From: Serripes groenlandicus
Lineage: Eukaryota > Mollusca > Bivalvia > Cardiida > Cardiidae
Reading direction: 5' to 3'
Assembly: GCA_031761405.1 (NCBI GenBank)
Contig: JASEVX010000001.1
Coordinates: 111,161,643 to 111,225,642, forward strand
Length of the DNA stretch: 64,000 bases
Part shown: in pieces, positions 1-11,099 of the stretch
Layout of the letters: every line of letters starts with the position of its first letter
How positions within the stretch are numbered: the first letter of the stretch is position 1
The notes under the pieces: model-generated
Database searches by the model: none
Told to the model about the DNA's origin: nothing
What the model saw: the letters and a program-made list of their open reading frames with translations, nothing else
Translations under genes and position numbers: made by a program

Positions 1-180
1 GTCAGAAGATTTTTTCGTTTCATTGCCATGGAAATACTGCAAAGATCCAAAATAATTGAAGGAATTCTGGTGAGGTCATTGAGAGCATGCTTTCTGTGAA
101 GTTTCATCCAATTGACCCACTGGTTACTGAGGACAAAAGGCGATCACAATACCTCACCTTGAGCACATTGAAACTTGGTT
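1..180 (+). mobile_element. 3' end fragment of Helentron-like element (28.2-30.9 kb family)
   Basis: The sequence matches the 3' segment of the elements at 28197-29458 and 29459-30886: GCCATGGAAA, GAATTCTGGTGAGGTCA, TGAAGTTTCATCC, ACTGGTTACTGAGGA, then AAAGGCGATCACAATA and CTCACCTTGAGCA. The terminal hairpin is incomplete and the GAC tract is missing. It continues beyond the left edge of the window. Confidence 0.8.
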
Positions 181-195
181 ATGATTGAACGCGAG

Positions 196-436
196 TCGAA
201 CCTTCCAAACAAATCTGCAGCAGACAACTATGAAAATTGCTAGGTAAAAATAAGGACAATCTCTATAAATGGAAGTAGTTTAGAATAATGAAATTGTAGA
301 GGGTAGAAAACATTGTGGCAAATTGTGAAATTACTCATTATGAGAACATTCTCCTTTTACTACAATGTCTTCGAAAGTCGTCTCTTGGGGAATAAATCAG
401 CCAAAATGTTTCTACATGTGAGAATAAAAGGTTCAA
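196..436 (+). mobile_element. TTAA MITE, degenerate copy
   Basis: Contains the family's inner motif ATCTGCAGCAGACAACT, a AATCTCTATAAATG block and AAAACATTGTGGCAAA, and ends near TACATGTGAGAATAAAAGG. Both TTAA ends are lost. Confidence 0.6.
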
Positions 437-494
437 TTTACTGTAATGACAGCATCAAGTTATTGTACCAAAGTTCTTGAATACTTTCAGAATA

Positions 495-625
495 ATCATT
501 ATTAGCAATTTCTCCTTTTGCCACAATGTTTTCCACTTTAAGTTGTAGGTTATATATCCATTCAATTATAGAGTTTCTATTTTTTGACAAAATATATTCA
601 AAGTCGTCTGCTGCAGACATGAAAA
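495..625 (-). mobile_element. TTAA MITE fragment
   Basis: Reverse-orientation half copy: AGCAATTTCTCCTTTTGCCA, a TATCCATTCAATTATAGAG block, TTTTTTGACAAAATAT and GTCGTCTGCTGCAGA. The outer end is missing. Confidence 0.65.
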
Positions 626-1279
626 GGAAAATGGTTAAACTGTAATGAAAACATTAAATTATACCAAAGAAAGAAGTTAACAACAAGTTTTTGATCAGTA
701 TCAGAATAGCCCTTTCCATCATACAGACATTCTGCAGAAGGCAACAAGTTTACATTCCTATCCAGGGAAATAAGAAATTGTTCCTGATGAGCAACTTCTT
801 CCTTTCCCAAAATTTTGTCTACTTTTTCTCACGATTATGACTTCATTTGCCAAGATTTTCCCTTCGTTTCTTCCAATATTTTCCATTTCGAAGAATACAA
901 GAAAGAGAGGATATCTTGAAAGGGTTAAAGCAACATTGAAGCACCTACATTCACAAGAACATACTCTTACTTGTCTTTTGCTTTAAACCCATTAAATGAA
1001 TCCCAGACGTAAGTCAAATTTGACGAAAGGAAAGAATTCTCTGAAAATCTGCATAGAGAATAACCTTCGTGACCCTGTCTTTACATTCTGCCCACAAAAA
1101 CCATCTATAAAGTTTTATTCCGCTTTTATAATGTTCACAATAAATAGCTTCCATAACTGGAGTAATTGCTTTACTCTACTATTAGTTAACAAGTGTGAGT
1201 GGCCCAAGAGATTCTTTCATGTAAGTGCAGTTTTCTTTGACATGTTAAAGAGTAAAAACATGAACTACTTGGCTTTAAC
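626..1279. other. Unassigned AT-rich sequence
   Basis: No gene recognised. A weak MITE-like stretch lies near 700-800 (CCCTTTCCATCATACAGACA, then TCTGCAGAAGGCA). The 95-codon frame at 996-1283 has no family resemblance or repeat-independent support. Confidence 0.4.
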
Positions 1280-1513
1280 TTAACCCCTTTCCCTCATACA
1301 ACAATTCTGCAGCAGACGACTTTGAACATATTTTGTCAAAAAATAGAAAATCTCTATAATTGAATCGATAACCTATGGCTAAAAGTAGAAAAAAACTTTG
1401 TGACAAAATGAGAAATTGCTTGTTTTGAACAAATTCTTCTTTTGTCACTATATTTTCAAAAAGCTGTCTGCTGCAGAGGTGTCAGAAAGTGTATATATGA
1501 GGGAAAGGGTTAA
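1280..1513 (+). mobile_element. TTAA MITE, full length
   Basis: Intact ends: TTAA then CCCCTTTCCCTCATAC on the left, and TATGAGGGAAAGGG then TTAA on the right. Inner inverted repeat CTGCAGCAGACGACTT / AAAAGCTGTCTGCTGCAG. Shares its right TTAA with the next copy. Confidence 0.85.
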
Positions 1514-1712
1514 CCCCTTTCCTACATGCAAAACATCCGCAGCAGACTTTGAAAAATGTGAAGTATCCCTTTAAATGAAATCAGTTGAAAACATTGTGGC
1601 AAAAAAAGAAACTGCTCTTCATGAGGAATCCCTTGATTTATCCTTTTGTAACAATGTTTTCAAGTCCTCTGCTAGAGAGACCTCAGAAAGCATCTGTAAG
1701 AGTAAAAGGGAT
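1510..1712 (+). mobile_element. TTAA MITE, abutting copy
   Basis: Starts at the TTAA that ends the previous copy (TTAACCCCTTTCCTACATGC) and has CGCAGCAGACTTTG, AACATTGTGGCAAA and a decayed right end (GTAAAAGGGATAAC). It was inserted at, or duplicated from, the neighbour's TTAA. Confidence 0.7.
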
Positions 1713-1814
1713 AACAACTATCTCACTATTTACCTACCATGATGTTCTTAGCGTCATCTGCTTTGAATACATCCAAAGAAAGAAAGAAAACACAACACCT
1801 AAACAAGTTTAAGG

Positions 1815-2295
1815 ATAATTTTAATTAATACAAAGTTTTAAAGCATTGAGTAAAACAGAGATATTACTTGTATAACTTTGTTTAAGGAACTTTGCAAAAG
1901 TTTTCAGCTTCAAAGGTGTCAAATGTTAGCCAAATCAAGGAAAGGCTTATCTGTTTGTTGTTAACTAAGAAAACATGGATAATAAATATTTCATGATAAG
2001 AATATTTTCATCTCTTTTGTCCACATGTGCTGTAGTGGTTTCATCAGCTATACTTTGCTAAATGACATCCACGTTAGTTCACTGTTTACCTGATCCAACA
2101 TGCAAACACATTTTGATGCCATACAACTTTTGTAAAAGTAAAGGTTAAATTATTGAAAAGAGCTGAAACCATTAATGTAACAATATTTCAAGATGCATCC
2201 AAATGTGTGTGCATGTTGGAAAGGGTTATGCTGGTAGGTGACATGCATATTACACATTGGGAAGCATCCTGCAACATGTATGTGGCAAAAGGAGT
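1815..2295. other. Unassigned intergenic sequence
   Basis: AT-rich; no gene or clear repeat boundary seen. Short frames here have no recognisable features. Confidence 0.4.
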
Positions 2296-2511
2296 CCAAC
2301 CCTTTCCCTCATATGACAATTCTGCAGCAGATGACTTTGAACATATTTTGTCAAAAAATAGGAAATCTCAATAATTGAATGGATTAACCTATGACTAAAA
2401 GTGGAAAACATTGTGGCAAAAGGAGAAATAGCTTCTTTTGTCACTATGTTTTCAAAAAGCTGTCTGCTGCAGAGGCATCATAAAGCGTCTAATTATGACG
2501 GAAAGGGTTAA
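2296..2511 (+). mobile_element. TTAA MITE, left target site mutated
   Basis: CCAACCCTTTCCCTCATATG at the left, where TTAA has decayed, and GACGGAAAGGG-TTAA at the right. The internal layout matches the consensus, with a deletion in the central palindrome. Confidence 0.8.
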
Positions 2512-2514
2512 TTA

Positions 2515-3350
2515 TTGATCATGATGAGCCATAATTCTCCCTTTACCACATTATTTTAAACTAATCATACATCCATTTATTGAAATTTACCACAGTTTCC
2601 ATAATTTTGCCTGGATGTTTGCTGCAGTTTTGTTGTATGCTGGAAGGGGCTAAACCTTTTAAGTAATTGTTATGGCTGGAACATTAAAAATACAATGGTA
2701 TATAGAGTGAATTTAAAAATTACCTTCAATAGCGATATTTTGGCTTTGTTAAATGTGTTTGATGCCAAAAAGCCACTAACAACAACAATTATTAAATGTT
2801 AATAAAATGAAGACAGGTGCTAATGATCTTATTGTTTAAAAATGTTGGCATCGATTTTAAAACAATTAACCAATAACTATATCTTGTTTTTTTTACCATG
2901 TATTGATTACCTGATGTAAAATTTTAAAGTCAATGGCTTCAAAGAAAACATCTTCGGATAAACATAGGCTAATATCGTTTTGTTTTGAGCAAATGCTACC
3001 TTTTCCATAATGGGTTCAATAGCAAAATTGTCTGTGTCAGGAAAGGGCAACACAAGGGAGTAAATTAGAGATGGAATTTAATCAAGACAAATATAAGTCT
3101 AAAAGAATGAAATATTGTGGCATTCAAAGATATTACTCATTTTCACAGCTGTCTGCTGCTGCACTGTTGTCAAATGCTATTTCTTTGAATATTCTGTTGA
3201 CCAATTCCAAATTGCAGACGTATTTTGACGCATTTGAGGCAGAAATCTTTTGAAAACTTTGACGCGAAAGAAGAAATTGCTTAACTCAATAATTCTTTCA
3301 TTTACTAAAATTTTCCATGCCTCTATGTTTTCAAAGTCTGCGACATATGT
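2515..3350. other. MITE debris and unassigned sequence
   Basis: Decayed fragments of the same MITE family (near 2520-2650 and 3120-3260, with CAGCTGTCTGCTGCTGCA-type motifs), otherwise AT-rich. No gene recognised. Confidence 0.45.
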
Positions 3351-3351
3351 G

Positions 3352-3552
3352 TTAACCCTTTCCCTCATACGACAATTCTGCAGCAGACGACTTTGAACAT
3401 ATTTTGTCAAAAAATAGAAAATCACCATAATTGAATGGATAACCTATGACAACAAGTGGTTAACATTGTGGCAAAAGGAGAAATTGCACGTTTTGTGCAA
3501 TTTCTTCTTTTGTCACTATGTTTTCAAAAAGCCGTCTGCTGCAGAGGGTTAA
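3352..3552 (+). mobile_element. TTAA MITE with shortened right end
   Basis: Left end TTAACCCTTTCCCTCATACG is intact. On the right, CTGCTGCAGA runs straight into GGGTTAA: about 30 bp (the GCGTCAGAAAGCGTC segment) is missing while the last 7 bp remain. The central palindrome AAATTGCACGTTTTGTGCAA is complete. Confidence 0.85.
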
Positions 3553-3782
3553 TTGTCTGTGGGAAAAGGTGAATTTTGACTCTACATCTGTTTCAGACAA
3601 TACTGGAACATAAATATAGGCTGAAACATTAGAGTGGTAAACTAGCTGTCACAACAACAATTCCTGTCCAGTTGAAATTCATAATAACATTGCTTGAAGT
3701 TATCCTTTTGCCATATTTTCAAAAGTCTCAGGTGCAGTCTCAGGGGCATCAATGATTATCTATATCTATATCAAGGACAGGG

Positions 3783-4018
3783 TTAACCCTTTCCCACATA
3801 TGGATGCATTCTCATGCATCTGCAGCAGACGCCTTTGGAAAACCTTGTGGCAAAAGGAGAAATTGCTCAAAACAAGCAATTTCTCCTTTCGCCACAATGT
3901 TTTCAACTTTTTTCAGTAATTATACCCCTACAATTATAGAGATTTTCCACATTTTCGAGTAGACATTTTCAAAGACGTCTTTTTCAGGTTTCATGTATGT
4001 GGGAAAAGGGGGGTTTAA
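3783..4018 (-). mobile_element. TTAA MITE, CACATA-ended subfamily
   Basis: TTAACCCTTTCCCACATATG at the left, then GCATCTGCAGCAGACG. The central palindrome GGCAAAAGGAGAAATTGCTC / GAGCAATTTCTCC-like arms are present. Right end GTATGTGGGAAAAGGG near TTTAAAC. Its left TTAA also closes a decayed copy to the left (GGACAGGGTTAA). Confidence 0.75.
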
Positions 4019-4278
4019 ACCAACCATACCAGAGGCTTGCAAACTAATTCTTTCAAACCAAAAAGACAAGACAAATTGTGATCCAAACCAGACTCAAACT
4101 TGATACCTTCCCGTTTGACAGGTTCCCTGCCAACCAATTTGCATGCTGCCCTGTAAAGGTGTGATGTAAAACAAGCAATGGTGAGAGAGTTTAAGTGAGC
4201 TGATGAGTGGTGGTACTGTAATAGGTAACAAACTGTTACACCACAGATTCTAAACCAGATTATTACAGCAATAACAGA

Positions 4279-4460
4279 TTAACCCTTTCCCACGTTTACG
4301 ACGCTTTCTGGCACATCTGCAGCAGACGACTTTTGAAAACATTCTGGCAAAAGGAGAAATTGCTCATAATGAGCAATTTCTCCATTTGCCAAAATGTTTT
4401 CAACTCTATTTAATAATTAAGACCCATTTATGGAGATTTTGGATAAGGATTGAGCAATTT
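4279..4460 (-). mobile_element. TTAA MITE, right-truncated
   Basis: TTAACCCTTTCCCACGTTTA, then ACGCTTTCTGGCACATCTGC and a strong palindrome GAGAAATTGCTCATAATGAG. The right third is lost after GGAGATTTT. Confidence 0.75.
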
Positions 4461-4792
4461 CACCTTTTCCCCTTAATGTTTTCAATTCCATTACAAAATC
4501 AAACTTCCTTTTTTTTCCTTTTTGTACATGTCTAATATAATGTCAGATGATTTCAATGCAGCAGACTCTTTATAATGAAAATCGAGTAAGAGGTAAGTGA
4601 TAATTACAGAAATAAGAGATCAAGGAGGGATATAACACACCCCTATCTCACTAAAATCACCAGGATTAGAGGTTGGGGTCTCTGTAATATTTACCCTTTC
4701 CCACACATAACAAATCTGCAGCAAATTTAATATAATCTGTTAATCTAGGAAAAAACTGTGGAAATCTTCTATATTTCGATAAAAAAGAGAGC

Positions 4793-5028
4793 TTAACCCT
4801 TTCCCTCATACGACAATTCTGCAGCAGACGACTTTGAACGTATTTTGTCAAAACATGGAAAATCTCCATAATTGAATGGATAACCTATGACAAAAAGTGG
4901 AAAACATTGTGGCAAAAGGAGAAATTGCTTGTTTTTTGAGCAATTTCTTCTTTTGTCACTAATAATGTTTTCAAAAAGCTGTCTGCTGCAGAGGCGTCAG
5001 AAAGTGTCTATATGAGGGAAATGGTTAA
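4793..5028 (+). mobile_element. TTAA MITE, full length
   Basis: TTAACCCTTTCCCTCATACG to ATATGAGGGAAATGGTTAA. All internal blocks are in consensus order (GAACGTATTTTGTCAAAA, AATTGAATGGATAACC, AACATTGTGGCAAAAGGAG, AAAAAGCTGTCTGCTGCAG). Confidence 0.88.
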
Positions 5029-5399
5029 CTATATATTTAATAGAGTTATAACTACTCTACCAAAATTCCCATATGTAGTTACATATTGATACCTCTATAT
5101 ACAATGCAGTAGATGACTATTAAAAGCATTGCAGCAAAAGAGCAATTTCTTCTTTTGCCACAATGTTTTCACCTTTTATCAAAAATGATATATGCCTACA
5201 TGTTGTCTGCTGCAGAATTGTGGTATTTGGAAAGGATGAAGAACTTCCCTCGCTGGAGCTGCACTTATTGCAAGAAGGTTTTTTTTCAGGGCACTGAATC
5301 TCAGGCTAAATATTATAAATTTGCAAAGTACAGGTTTGCTACTTACTATAAAAATTGATTGTTGGGTGTATTATGTTGCTTAAAATTGCAAAAACAAAT

Positions 5400-5635
5400 C
5401 AGTCATAATCAGGGCGTTTCCTGGGTTAAAGTTACCAGTCGTATTGGTTCATTTATCCTAAAACCAGCCCGGCAGTGTATATTGCTAACCCCGCAACCCT
5501 GAGCTCCAAAGTGGGCAGCCATAACTACCATTATTAAAGTGATTGGTTTGACATGGCTGGGGATCGAACCCACAACCTTCCTCACCGAGGTGGAAGCTTT
5601 ACCATTCAACACAACCGAGGCGGTTACACTACAAA
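5400..5635 (-). mobile_element. tRNA-derived SINE, minus orientation
   Basis: The right end carries a tRNA-like head when read in reverse: an A-box-like stretch (near 5600) and GGTTCGATCCCCAGCC (complement of GGCTGGGGATCGAACC, B box). The body has GCTAACCCCGCAACCCTGAG and TTTCCTGGGT, shared by at least six other fragments in the window. Confidence 0.7.
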
Positions 5636-5745
5636 GAAGCTCAGTCATGTTTTCTTGTGGATGTTTTTTTGGGTTATTTACAAACTATAAGTGATAATTT
5701 TCCATTGTCATGGTGCATTTACATCATGGAGACAAAACTCACTCT

Positions 5746-5976
5746 TTAACTCTTTCCCTCATACGACAATTCTGCAGCAGACGACTTTGAACATATTTTG
5801 TCAAAAATTAGAAAATCTCTATATTTGAATGGATAACCTATGACTAAACGTGGAAAACATTGTGGCAAAAGGAGAAATTGCTAGTTTTGAGCAATTTCTT
5901 CTTTTGTTACTATGTTTTCAAAAAGCTATCTGCTGCAGAGGCGTCAGAAAACGTCATATATGAGGGAAAGGGTTAA
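5746..5976 (+). mobile_element. TTAA MITE, full length
   Basis: TTAACTCTTTCCCTCATACG to ATATGAGGGAAAGGGTTAA. Internal blocks as in the consensus. Confidence 0.88.
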
Positions 5977-6283
5977 CAGTAAATACTACAGTCCTGTGAA
6001 CATAAATCTTCTCTAAATTGTTGAAGTATTAAAATGCAGATTTATTTAAATCCAGGACTTGGGATATTTTACATCTTGAAATTAAATCAGTGGGCTTGAA
6101 TGTAATTTTCCAATAATTGTTTTCAAGGGGAAAATATGATGTATTATCAGCAGACGTAAATGGACCGGTTTGCCTGAAAATTGTACTTATTGAAAAAAAA
6201 AGTCTAAATGAATATTGAGAGAAACCGATTACCCCATATTCCCGCTTTTTACCTAATAAGACTTATTTGAATTGATTACATCT

Positions 6284-6772
6284 AAGAAAACTAGAACTAT
6301 CACTGAAGATGATAAATACCCCCAAAATAGCACCTTGACCTACACCTTTACTTAATAAGTAAAAGGGCCATAACTCTGTAAAATAAGAACCCGCCGTGGC
6401 CGAGTGGTTAGTGTCAGGGATTTGAAAGTGGGTGTCCCGGGTTCGATCCCCAGTCGCGGCACGACAGTCATGGTGGAGTGCCCTTGGGCAAGGCACATTT
6501 TCTAGCCTAGTACTGGTTTGTTTACCCAGGGATCATGAATAAGTGAACTGTCGCCGTGATATAACTGAAATAATGTTGAAAGCGGTGTAAAACCCCAATA
6601 AAACCAAACTTTAGAATATGCACATCTCTTCTTGGTATAGAAGCTTCATGTAAAATCTATTGAATTCCAGCCAGTGGTTTGTAAGAAATAAGCCGGACGA
6701 AATATGACTTCCGACCGACCGACCGACACAGTGACTCCTATATACCCCCTCTTCTTCAAAGGGGATATAATA
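6284..6772 (+). mobile_element. Helentron-like element (CTAGAACTATCACTGAAG family), with nested SINE
   Basis: Starts with AACTAGAACTATCACTGAAG and contains CTTAATAAGTAAAAGGGCCA. It ends with a GACCGACCGACC tract followed by CCCCTCTTCTTCAAAGGGG, a short hairpin. The same family forms 30886-31690. A SINE interrupts it at 6391-6605. Confidence 0.6.
6391..6605 (+). mobile_element. tRNA-derived SINE, plus orientation
   Basis: The head has an A box (GTGGCCGAGTGGTTAGTG) and a B box (GGGTTCGATCCCC), so it is derived from a tRNA gene with internal Pol III promoter. The body reads TTGGGCAAGGCACATTTTCT and TAGCCTAGTACTGGTTTG, and the tail TATAACTGAAATAATGTTGA then AAACCCCAATAAAACC. The same SINE occurs in reverse at 31081-31297 and 46120-46350. 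Target duplication is unclear here. Confidence 0.85.
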
Positions 6773-7016
6773 AATGTTAAAAGTAAATCAGTTCATTTTA
6801 ATGATTTCACAATTTTTCCTCTTGAAGATATATCTGTAATGTCTAAAAATTCATCAGGCAGCGTTATATCCATATATTCAGAAAAATTGATATTTCATTG
6901 ACATATAAACAATATGTGCAAAGTTGAAAAGAATAAGATGAAAACTGTGGACTCCGTGTCATGTTCACAAGAATCAAGAGTGTTCAACGTAACACATGTA
7001 TGTTGCTTCCAGGAAG

Positions 7017-7227
7017 TTAACCCTTTCCCACATACAGCATATCTGCAGCAGATGCCTTTTAAAACATCTAGTAAAATTATGGAAAATTTCTGAAAATAAA
7101 GTAATAAATACTGAAAAAAGTTGAAAACTATATGGCAAAAGAAGAAATTGTTCGTTTTGTCACAATGTTTTCAAAAGTCGTCTGCGGCAGAGGCATCAGA
7201 AAGCGTCTATAAGTGGGAAAGGGTTAA
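7017..7227 (+). mobile_element. TTAA MITE, CACATA-ended subfamily
   Basis: TTAACCCTTTCCCACATACA to AAGTGGGAAAGGGTTAA. Contains ATCTGCAGCAGATGCC and AAAAGTCGTCTGCGGCAGAG. Confidence 0.85.
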
Positions 7228-8237
7228 ATGATAAGGTCAAATTATGCCAAATACACCCACAGTGATGCTGCATGATTTACAGAAAAATATAATCCCTAAA
7301 AAAACCTTTGTTTGCTAGAAATGAATGTAATTACCTTGACCAGAATGCAGTGAATAAATGGCATTGAGTTTGAATTCTTTAGTCGCCGGGCAGAAGCCCG
7401 CGACTTCTATTTTTAATAGGTTTTCGGAAATCACATGGGAGGAGGAGTTATTATTAGAAAAAACCAAATTTAAATGTCTTGAACATATTACAATTGCGTT
7501 TGTTTAAAAACACTAAGTTATGACACATCTAAAATGAAATAAATATTCCGATGTTTTAAGTATTAGTAGTTTCTTTATTTTGACTCGCATCTCTTTTTTT
7601 GGGTTTTATTTACGAAGACAAAACCGTCCCTATGAGACTTGCAGCAAGCAGACTGTTATGTGTCAATATCAAGTAAAAATCACGTCGAATTCTCCTTTAA
7701 AATAGCAATCTTAACTTACTGAATGTTATTTTCATGTTCAAAGAGATGTCTTGATTTGTGAGGAATTCATTTTATAATGTTCATCCATGTATATCTAAAA
7801 TATGAACTGTTTCTAAGCTAAAACTGTTGATCGCGTGACTCGCGAATACCAACTGCGTAGATCAATCTCCTTTGCAGAGAGCCGCTCTTTACACTCACTT
7901 ACAAATAGTAAATTATAGGTGATTTAAAATGTTTATTTCGAAACAAATGAAGAAAAGAACAAACTGAGATAAAACTGGTTTTAATAGAAAAATGACTTTG
8001 AACGAACACTCTCTGCCTATAAAGAGAGTTTCAAGAACGACACCTCTGGGAAGAAGAATGTAGGTCACGAATCGGGTCTTTCGTACACAATTATTTCGTC
8101 CTTGACAATTTAAAATGTGTCATTAAATTCCCTAAAGGCATATTGCTTCCGATCTGCATATTGTTATGCATCATTGACACAAGGGCGCTCATCATGATAT
8201 AATTATAAAACATGAGTAGTTTGTTATTTTCATTATA
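7228..8237. other. Unassigned sequence with one GC-rich hairpin
   Basis: No gene recognised. A hairpin of about 10 bp with one bulge lies at 7381-7405 (AGTCGCCGGGC, loop, GCCCGCGACT). It stands out from the AT-rich surroundings and may mark the end of an unidentified element. Confidence 0.4.
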
Positions 8238-9731
8238 AACAAGATGTGTTTGTGAAACACTGATGCCCCCCAATGGTTGGTACTGACAGAAAGGTCATGT
8301 CACAAGGAATACACATGTGAAATATGGTAGCCGTACCTGTTATGGTTCAAAAGTAGTGGTCAAGGTTAAAGTTTTTTTCGAGAATGGCAACATCTAGGTC
8401 AAAGGTCAAGGTCGCAAGGTGAAAAATGTTGGTACTGACAGAAAGGTCATGTCACAAGGTATACACATGTGAAATATGGTAGCCTTACCTGTTATGGTTC
8501 AAAAGTAGTGGGGAAGGTTAAAAAAAAAATTGAGAATGGCAACATCTAGGTCAAAGGTCAAGGTCGCAAGGTCAAAAATGTTGATACTGACAGAAAGGTC
8601 ATGTCACAAGGAATACACATGAGAAATATGGTAGCCGTATCTGTTATGGTTCAAAAGAAATGGCCAAGGTTAAAAGTTTTTTTCGAGAATGGCAACATCT
8701 AGGTCAAAGGTCAAGGTCGCAAGGTCAAAAATGTTGGTACTGACAGAAAGGTCATGTCACAAGGAATACACATGTGAAATATGGTAGCCGTACCTGTTAT
8801 GGTTCAAAAGTAATGGCCAAGGTTAAAGTTTTTTTCGAGAATGGCAACATCTAGGTCAAAGGTGGTCAAGGTCGCAAGGTCAAAAATGTTGGTACTGACA
8901 GAAAGGTCATGTCACAAGGAATACACATGTGAAATATGGTAGCCGTACCTGTTATGGTTCAAAAGTAATGGCCAAGGTTAAAGTTTTTTTCGAGAATGGC
9001 AACATCTAGTTCAAAGGTCAAGGTCGCAAGGTCAAACATTTTGGTACTGACAGAAAGGTCATGTCACAAGGAATACACATGTGAAATATGGTAGCCGTAC
9101 CTGTTATGGTTCAAAAGAAGTGGTCAAGGTTAAAGTTTTTTTCGTGCAGACAGGCCAAAAACTACATCTAGGTCAAAGGTCAAGGTCGCAAGGTCAAAAA
9201 TGTTGGTACCGACAGAAAGGTCATGTCACAAGGAATACACATGTGAAATATGGTAGCCGTACCTGTTATGGTTCAAAAGTAATGGCCAAGGTTAAAGTTT
9301 TTTTCGAGAATGGCAACATCTAGGTCAAAGCTCAAGGTCGCAAGGTCAAACATTTTGGTACTGACAGAAAGGTAATGTCACAAGGAATACACATGTGAAA
9401 TATGGTAGCTGTACCTGTTATGGTTCAAAAGTAGTGGTCAAGGTTAAAGTTTTTTTCGTGCAGACAGGCCAAAAACTACATCTAGGTCAAAGGTCAAGGT
9501 CGCAAGGTCAAACATTTTGGTACTGACAGAAAGGTCATGTCACAAGGAATACACATGTGAAATATGGTAGCCGTACCTGTTATGGTTCAAAAGTAGTGGT
9601 CAAGGTTAAAGTTTTTTTTGTGCAGACAGACAGACAGACAGACAGACAGACCAACATACAGACGTGCAGACCAACAGACAGGCCAAAAACTATATGCCCC
9701 CCGAATCGGAGATTCCGGGGGGGGGCATAAA
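8238..9731 (+). mobile_element. Helentron/pearl-like non-autonomous element with tandem core
   Basis: Begins AACAAGATGTGTTTGTGAAA, with subterminal GATGCCCCCC. The core is nine tandem units of 152-162 bp, then a (GACA)n tract near 9625-9680 and the 3' hairpin CCCCCCGAATCGGAGATTCCGGGG, ending GGGGGCATAAAA. ATGCCCCC near the 5' end and GGGGGCAT at the 3' end form the subterminal inverted repeat. No coding capacity. Assignment to Helentron/pearl-like elements is inferred from architecture. Confidence 0.7.
8278..9620 (+). repeat. Tandem array, nine units of about 152-162 bp
   Basis: Units begin with TACTGACAGAAAGGTCATG at 8281, 8433, 8585, 8738, 8893, 9045, 9207, 9359 and 9521. Each contains GTGAAATATGGTAGCCGTAC and CATCTAGGTCAAAGGTCAAG. 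Two units (from 9045 and 9359) carry a GTGCAGACAGGCCAAAAAC insertion resembling the element's own 3' tail. Confidence 0.92.
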
Positions 9732-9734
9732 AAA

Positions 9735-10555
9735 AGGAAGGAAAGAATTACAATAAATTAACATGTTGTAGGGCTCAGTTTATGTTCGAAAATTAAGTTT
9801 AAATTATACAACAATTTCAATGAGATTTAACTGTTTAGCTGATATTATATTTCTAAAGTGGTCTTATTTATAAATATTGGACTACATTTCATCATTTGTT
9901 AAAGTATGATATATGATGCCAAGCTAATATCATTTTGAGAAAACTCATGTCTTCAGCGATTTAACCCTTAACTCATTGTTTTAAAAGTAGATTGCTGCAA
10001 AGGTGTCCAATGTTGACTTTAATAGGGGAAACATAAAATGACGTGCTATTGCATGCAAATCTTAAATTGTCTGTTTTGTGATTTTATTGATAAATGATAA
10101 AATTCAAATATTCTGACAAACATCTTGATAAGTGTATTTGGAATTCACAAATCATATAATTATTCCTTAATGAAAGCACTGTATACATACTAAGACTAAT
10201 GATTGTCAAGATTACTCATTTCCATTACTGTGTATGATCAATAATTAGTTGGCTGTGTGTATGGTCAACCTACTTTGGAATGGAGATTGATCATAAACAA
10301 TGAAGGGCTTCAATTATCATTCACTTCGTTAGTGTTATGCATAACTGCAGCATGCATTTCCGGCGACATTGATGCGTTGCATCAACTTTCTCTTGTTGTT
10401 AATATGTACAGAATTTCTCAGTTATACGGCGAACAGTTCACCAGTACTCATGCATTTCATGGTTTTCTCACACCAGTACTCCACACAACAATCTTCCCAA
10501 GCCAATTAAAACCCCTTTCAAACAATTTTTCAGTAATATCACAGCAATTCCAGGG
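9735..10555. other. Unassigned intergenic sequence
   Basis: No gene recognised. The 111-codon frame at 10257-10592 has no motif, signal or family resemblance and runs into SINE sequence at its end. Confidence 0.4.
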
Positions 10556-10725
10556 TAAGTTACGAGTACTATACTGGTCCATTTTTTCCTGACCCCAGCC
10601 AGTCAGTCGTAATGCTAACCCCGCAACCCTGAGCGCCGAGGAGGGCAGCCATTACTACCATTTTTAAAGTGTTTGGTATGACCAAGCTGGAGATCGTACC
10701 TGAGGCGGTCGCTCTTAACTCCAAA
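10556..10725 (-). mobile_element. SINE fragment, minus orientation
   Basis: Shares TACTGGTCCATTTT, AGTCGTAATGCTAACCCC, GCAACCCTGAGCGCC and GGGCAGCCATTACTACCA with the other SINE copies. The B-box region near 10685 is degenerate. Confidence 0.65.
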
Positions 10726-11099
10726 ACAGGCATGCTAGAGTTATGGTTTTTGTGCATTGCACATATGCAGGTCCCAAACTATTTACTAATACAGTTGATA
10801 CATTGGCAAACATACTTGTATATAAGTCAAAAGAGGCATGAAACATTGAAGAAGGATGATGACTCAGAAGAAAAGGAGTGCTCAAAGTATGTATGACCAA
10901 TTAATGCAAACTGTTACGGACAGACAACAATAAAGTGATCCTTAAGTGTAATTTTCCCTTTAAGGCAGACAATATAAAAATTAAGATCTGACCGACAGAC
11001 ACATCCAACGGGAACAACACCATTCCATAAGATTAAATATGTTCCCCCAGCCAGTGGTTCCAAAGTTTTAGCTTCCAGATTGAGAGCATCCAGTCAATA

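Noticed and set aside
6391..6465. Functional tRNA gene
   Set aside because: The A and B boxes belong to a SINE head; the same head with the same body recurs at 31.1 and 46.1 kb with target duplications.
8278..9620. CRISPR-like array
   Set aside because: Units are contiguous 150-160 bp tandem repeats without unique spacers, in a eukaryotic repeat context.
10257..10592. 111-codon open frame as a possible host gene
   Set aside because: No motif, no splice or family support, and it overlaps SINE sequence at its 3' side.
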